DNA from: Paracyclopina nana
Lineage: Eukaryota; Arthropoda; Copepoda; Cyclopoida; Cyclopettidae
DNA length: 64,000 nucleotides
Direction of reading: 5' to 3'
Assembly (NCBI GenBank): GCA_019096065.1
Contig: JAGUCH010000003.1
Span: 248,001 to 312,000, forward strand
The notes beneath the pieces were generated by a model. The model did no database searches and was not told where the DNA came from. It saw nothing but the letters and a program-made list of their open reading frames with translations. Positions 63,228 through 64,000 of the stretch are shown here, piece by piece. Position numbers and translations under genes: made by a program. The number at the start of each line of letters is the position of its first letter. Position 1 is the first letter of the stretch.

Positions 63228-63665
63228 CTACTTAACCAGTTCTATTTAGCATTTCTAAGTCAGTTCTATTTAGCTTTGCTTAACCAGTTCTATTAAGCTT
63301 TACTTCACCAGTTCTATTTAGCATTTCTAAGTCAGTTCTATTTAGCTTTGCTTAACCAGTTCTATTAAGCTTTACTTAGCCAGTTATATTTAGCATTTCT
63401 AAGTCAGTTCGATTTAGCTTTGCTTAACCAGTTCTATTTAGTTTTACTTAGCCAGTTCTATTTAGTTTTACTTAACCAGTTCTATTTAGCTTTACTTAAC
63501 CAGTTCTATTTAGCTTTTCTTAACCAGTTCTATTTAGCTTTTCTTAACCAGTTCTATTAGCCTTAATTAAGCTTTACTTATCAGTTCATTTTAGCTTTAC
63601 TTAGCTAGTTCTATTTTGCTTTACTTGGCCAGTTCTATCTAGCTTTACTTAACCAGTTCTAAATT
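63228..63665. repeat. CCAGTTCTATTTAGCTTTACTTAA minisatellite
   Basis: About 18 units of 24 bases, with variants TTAGCATTTCTAAGTCAGTT and TTAAGCTTTACTTAGCCAGT alternating in a higher-order pattern at the left end. Confidence 0.9.
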
Positions 63666-64000
63666 AAGCACATGGCTCGACTCTGAGCTCGATGCATGAC
63701 TAGATTTCACTCCTTAAATAATGTGACAACCAGCATCATAGAAAAGCTTAAAAAAACTCCATTTTCTAACTTGGTGAGTTCCCTGCATTGCATTGCATAC
63801 TTAATCCTCTTGGAGAAAATGAGCTTTCAGTGAAATAAAAAAATAGTTAGCAAGCAGAGTTGGCAGGATAAAAGATGGCCCGAAATGCCATCAAGGCAAA
63901 GATCATCAGTGTGACATAGTAGCTGCCATTTGCTGACCTCACCACCACATGTTAATTTAGGCTTATAACAAGAGAAGGTCATCAGGATCCGACAATGGCT

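Noticed and set aside
62896..63235. Hydrophobic frames on both strands as small membrane proteins
   Set aside because: They derive from an AT-rich run of ATA/ATT codons, with no splice or family support.

Overview
This window is animal nuclear DNA, almost certainly from an arthropod. It is AT-rich and holds intron-split genes with GT-AG junctions and many kinds of short inverted-repeat transposons. It includes a Sidestep-family cell-surface receptor, a family known mainly from arthropods and their relatives. A deiodinase reads an in-frame UGA at the selenocysteine position, which argues against the many insect lineages that have lost selenocysteine. A chelicerate, crustacean or myriapod fits best, but the species cannot be named from sequence alone.

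Layout, left to right. 1-4700: no recognisable gene; repeats. 4703-28677 (+): 12 exons of a Sidestep-like receptor (five Ig domains, one FN3, one transmembrane helix, long cytoplasmic tail); the signal-peptide exon is missing. Its transmembrane exon is preceded by four tandem relatives (24855-26250). 28678-32063: repeats. 32064-33573 (-): an intronless deiodinase with an in-frame TGA, a SECIS-like hairpin, a poly(A) signal and a TATA box, beside a broken copy of its 3' end. 36082-42968 (-): a seven-exon S10 serine carboxypeptidase whose first exon adds a membrane anchor. 42969-51915: gene-poor, with foldback elements and minisatellites. 51916-55842 (+): a CDKL1/4-type kinase with an unusual N-terminal exon. 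56560-60561 (-): RNF19-type RBR ubiquitin ligase, tail to tail with the kinase, with a small two-exon membrane-protein gene nested antisense in one intron (59364-59903). 60603-62263 (+): a possible small gene starting head to head with RNF19. 62264-64000: repeats.

The genes are functionally unrelated (axon guidance/adhesion, thyroid-hormone-like deiodination, peptide trimming, kinase signalling, ubiquitylation). All coding exons given for the three large multi-exon genes and the ubiquitin ligase join in compatible phase, which is the main support for the models. About half of the window is dispersed repeats: at least ten copies of one ~385-bp MITE, a ~400-700-bp AAGTTAAG-rich inverted-repeat family, several foldback families, tRNA-derived SINEs, a hAT-type MITE with a clean 8-bp target duplication, and five minisatellites.
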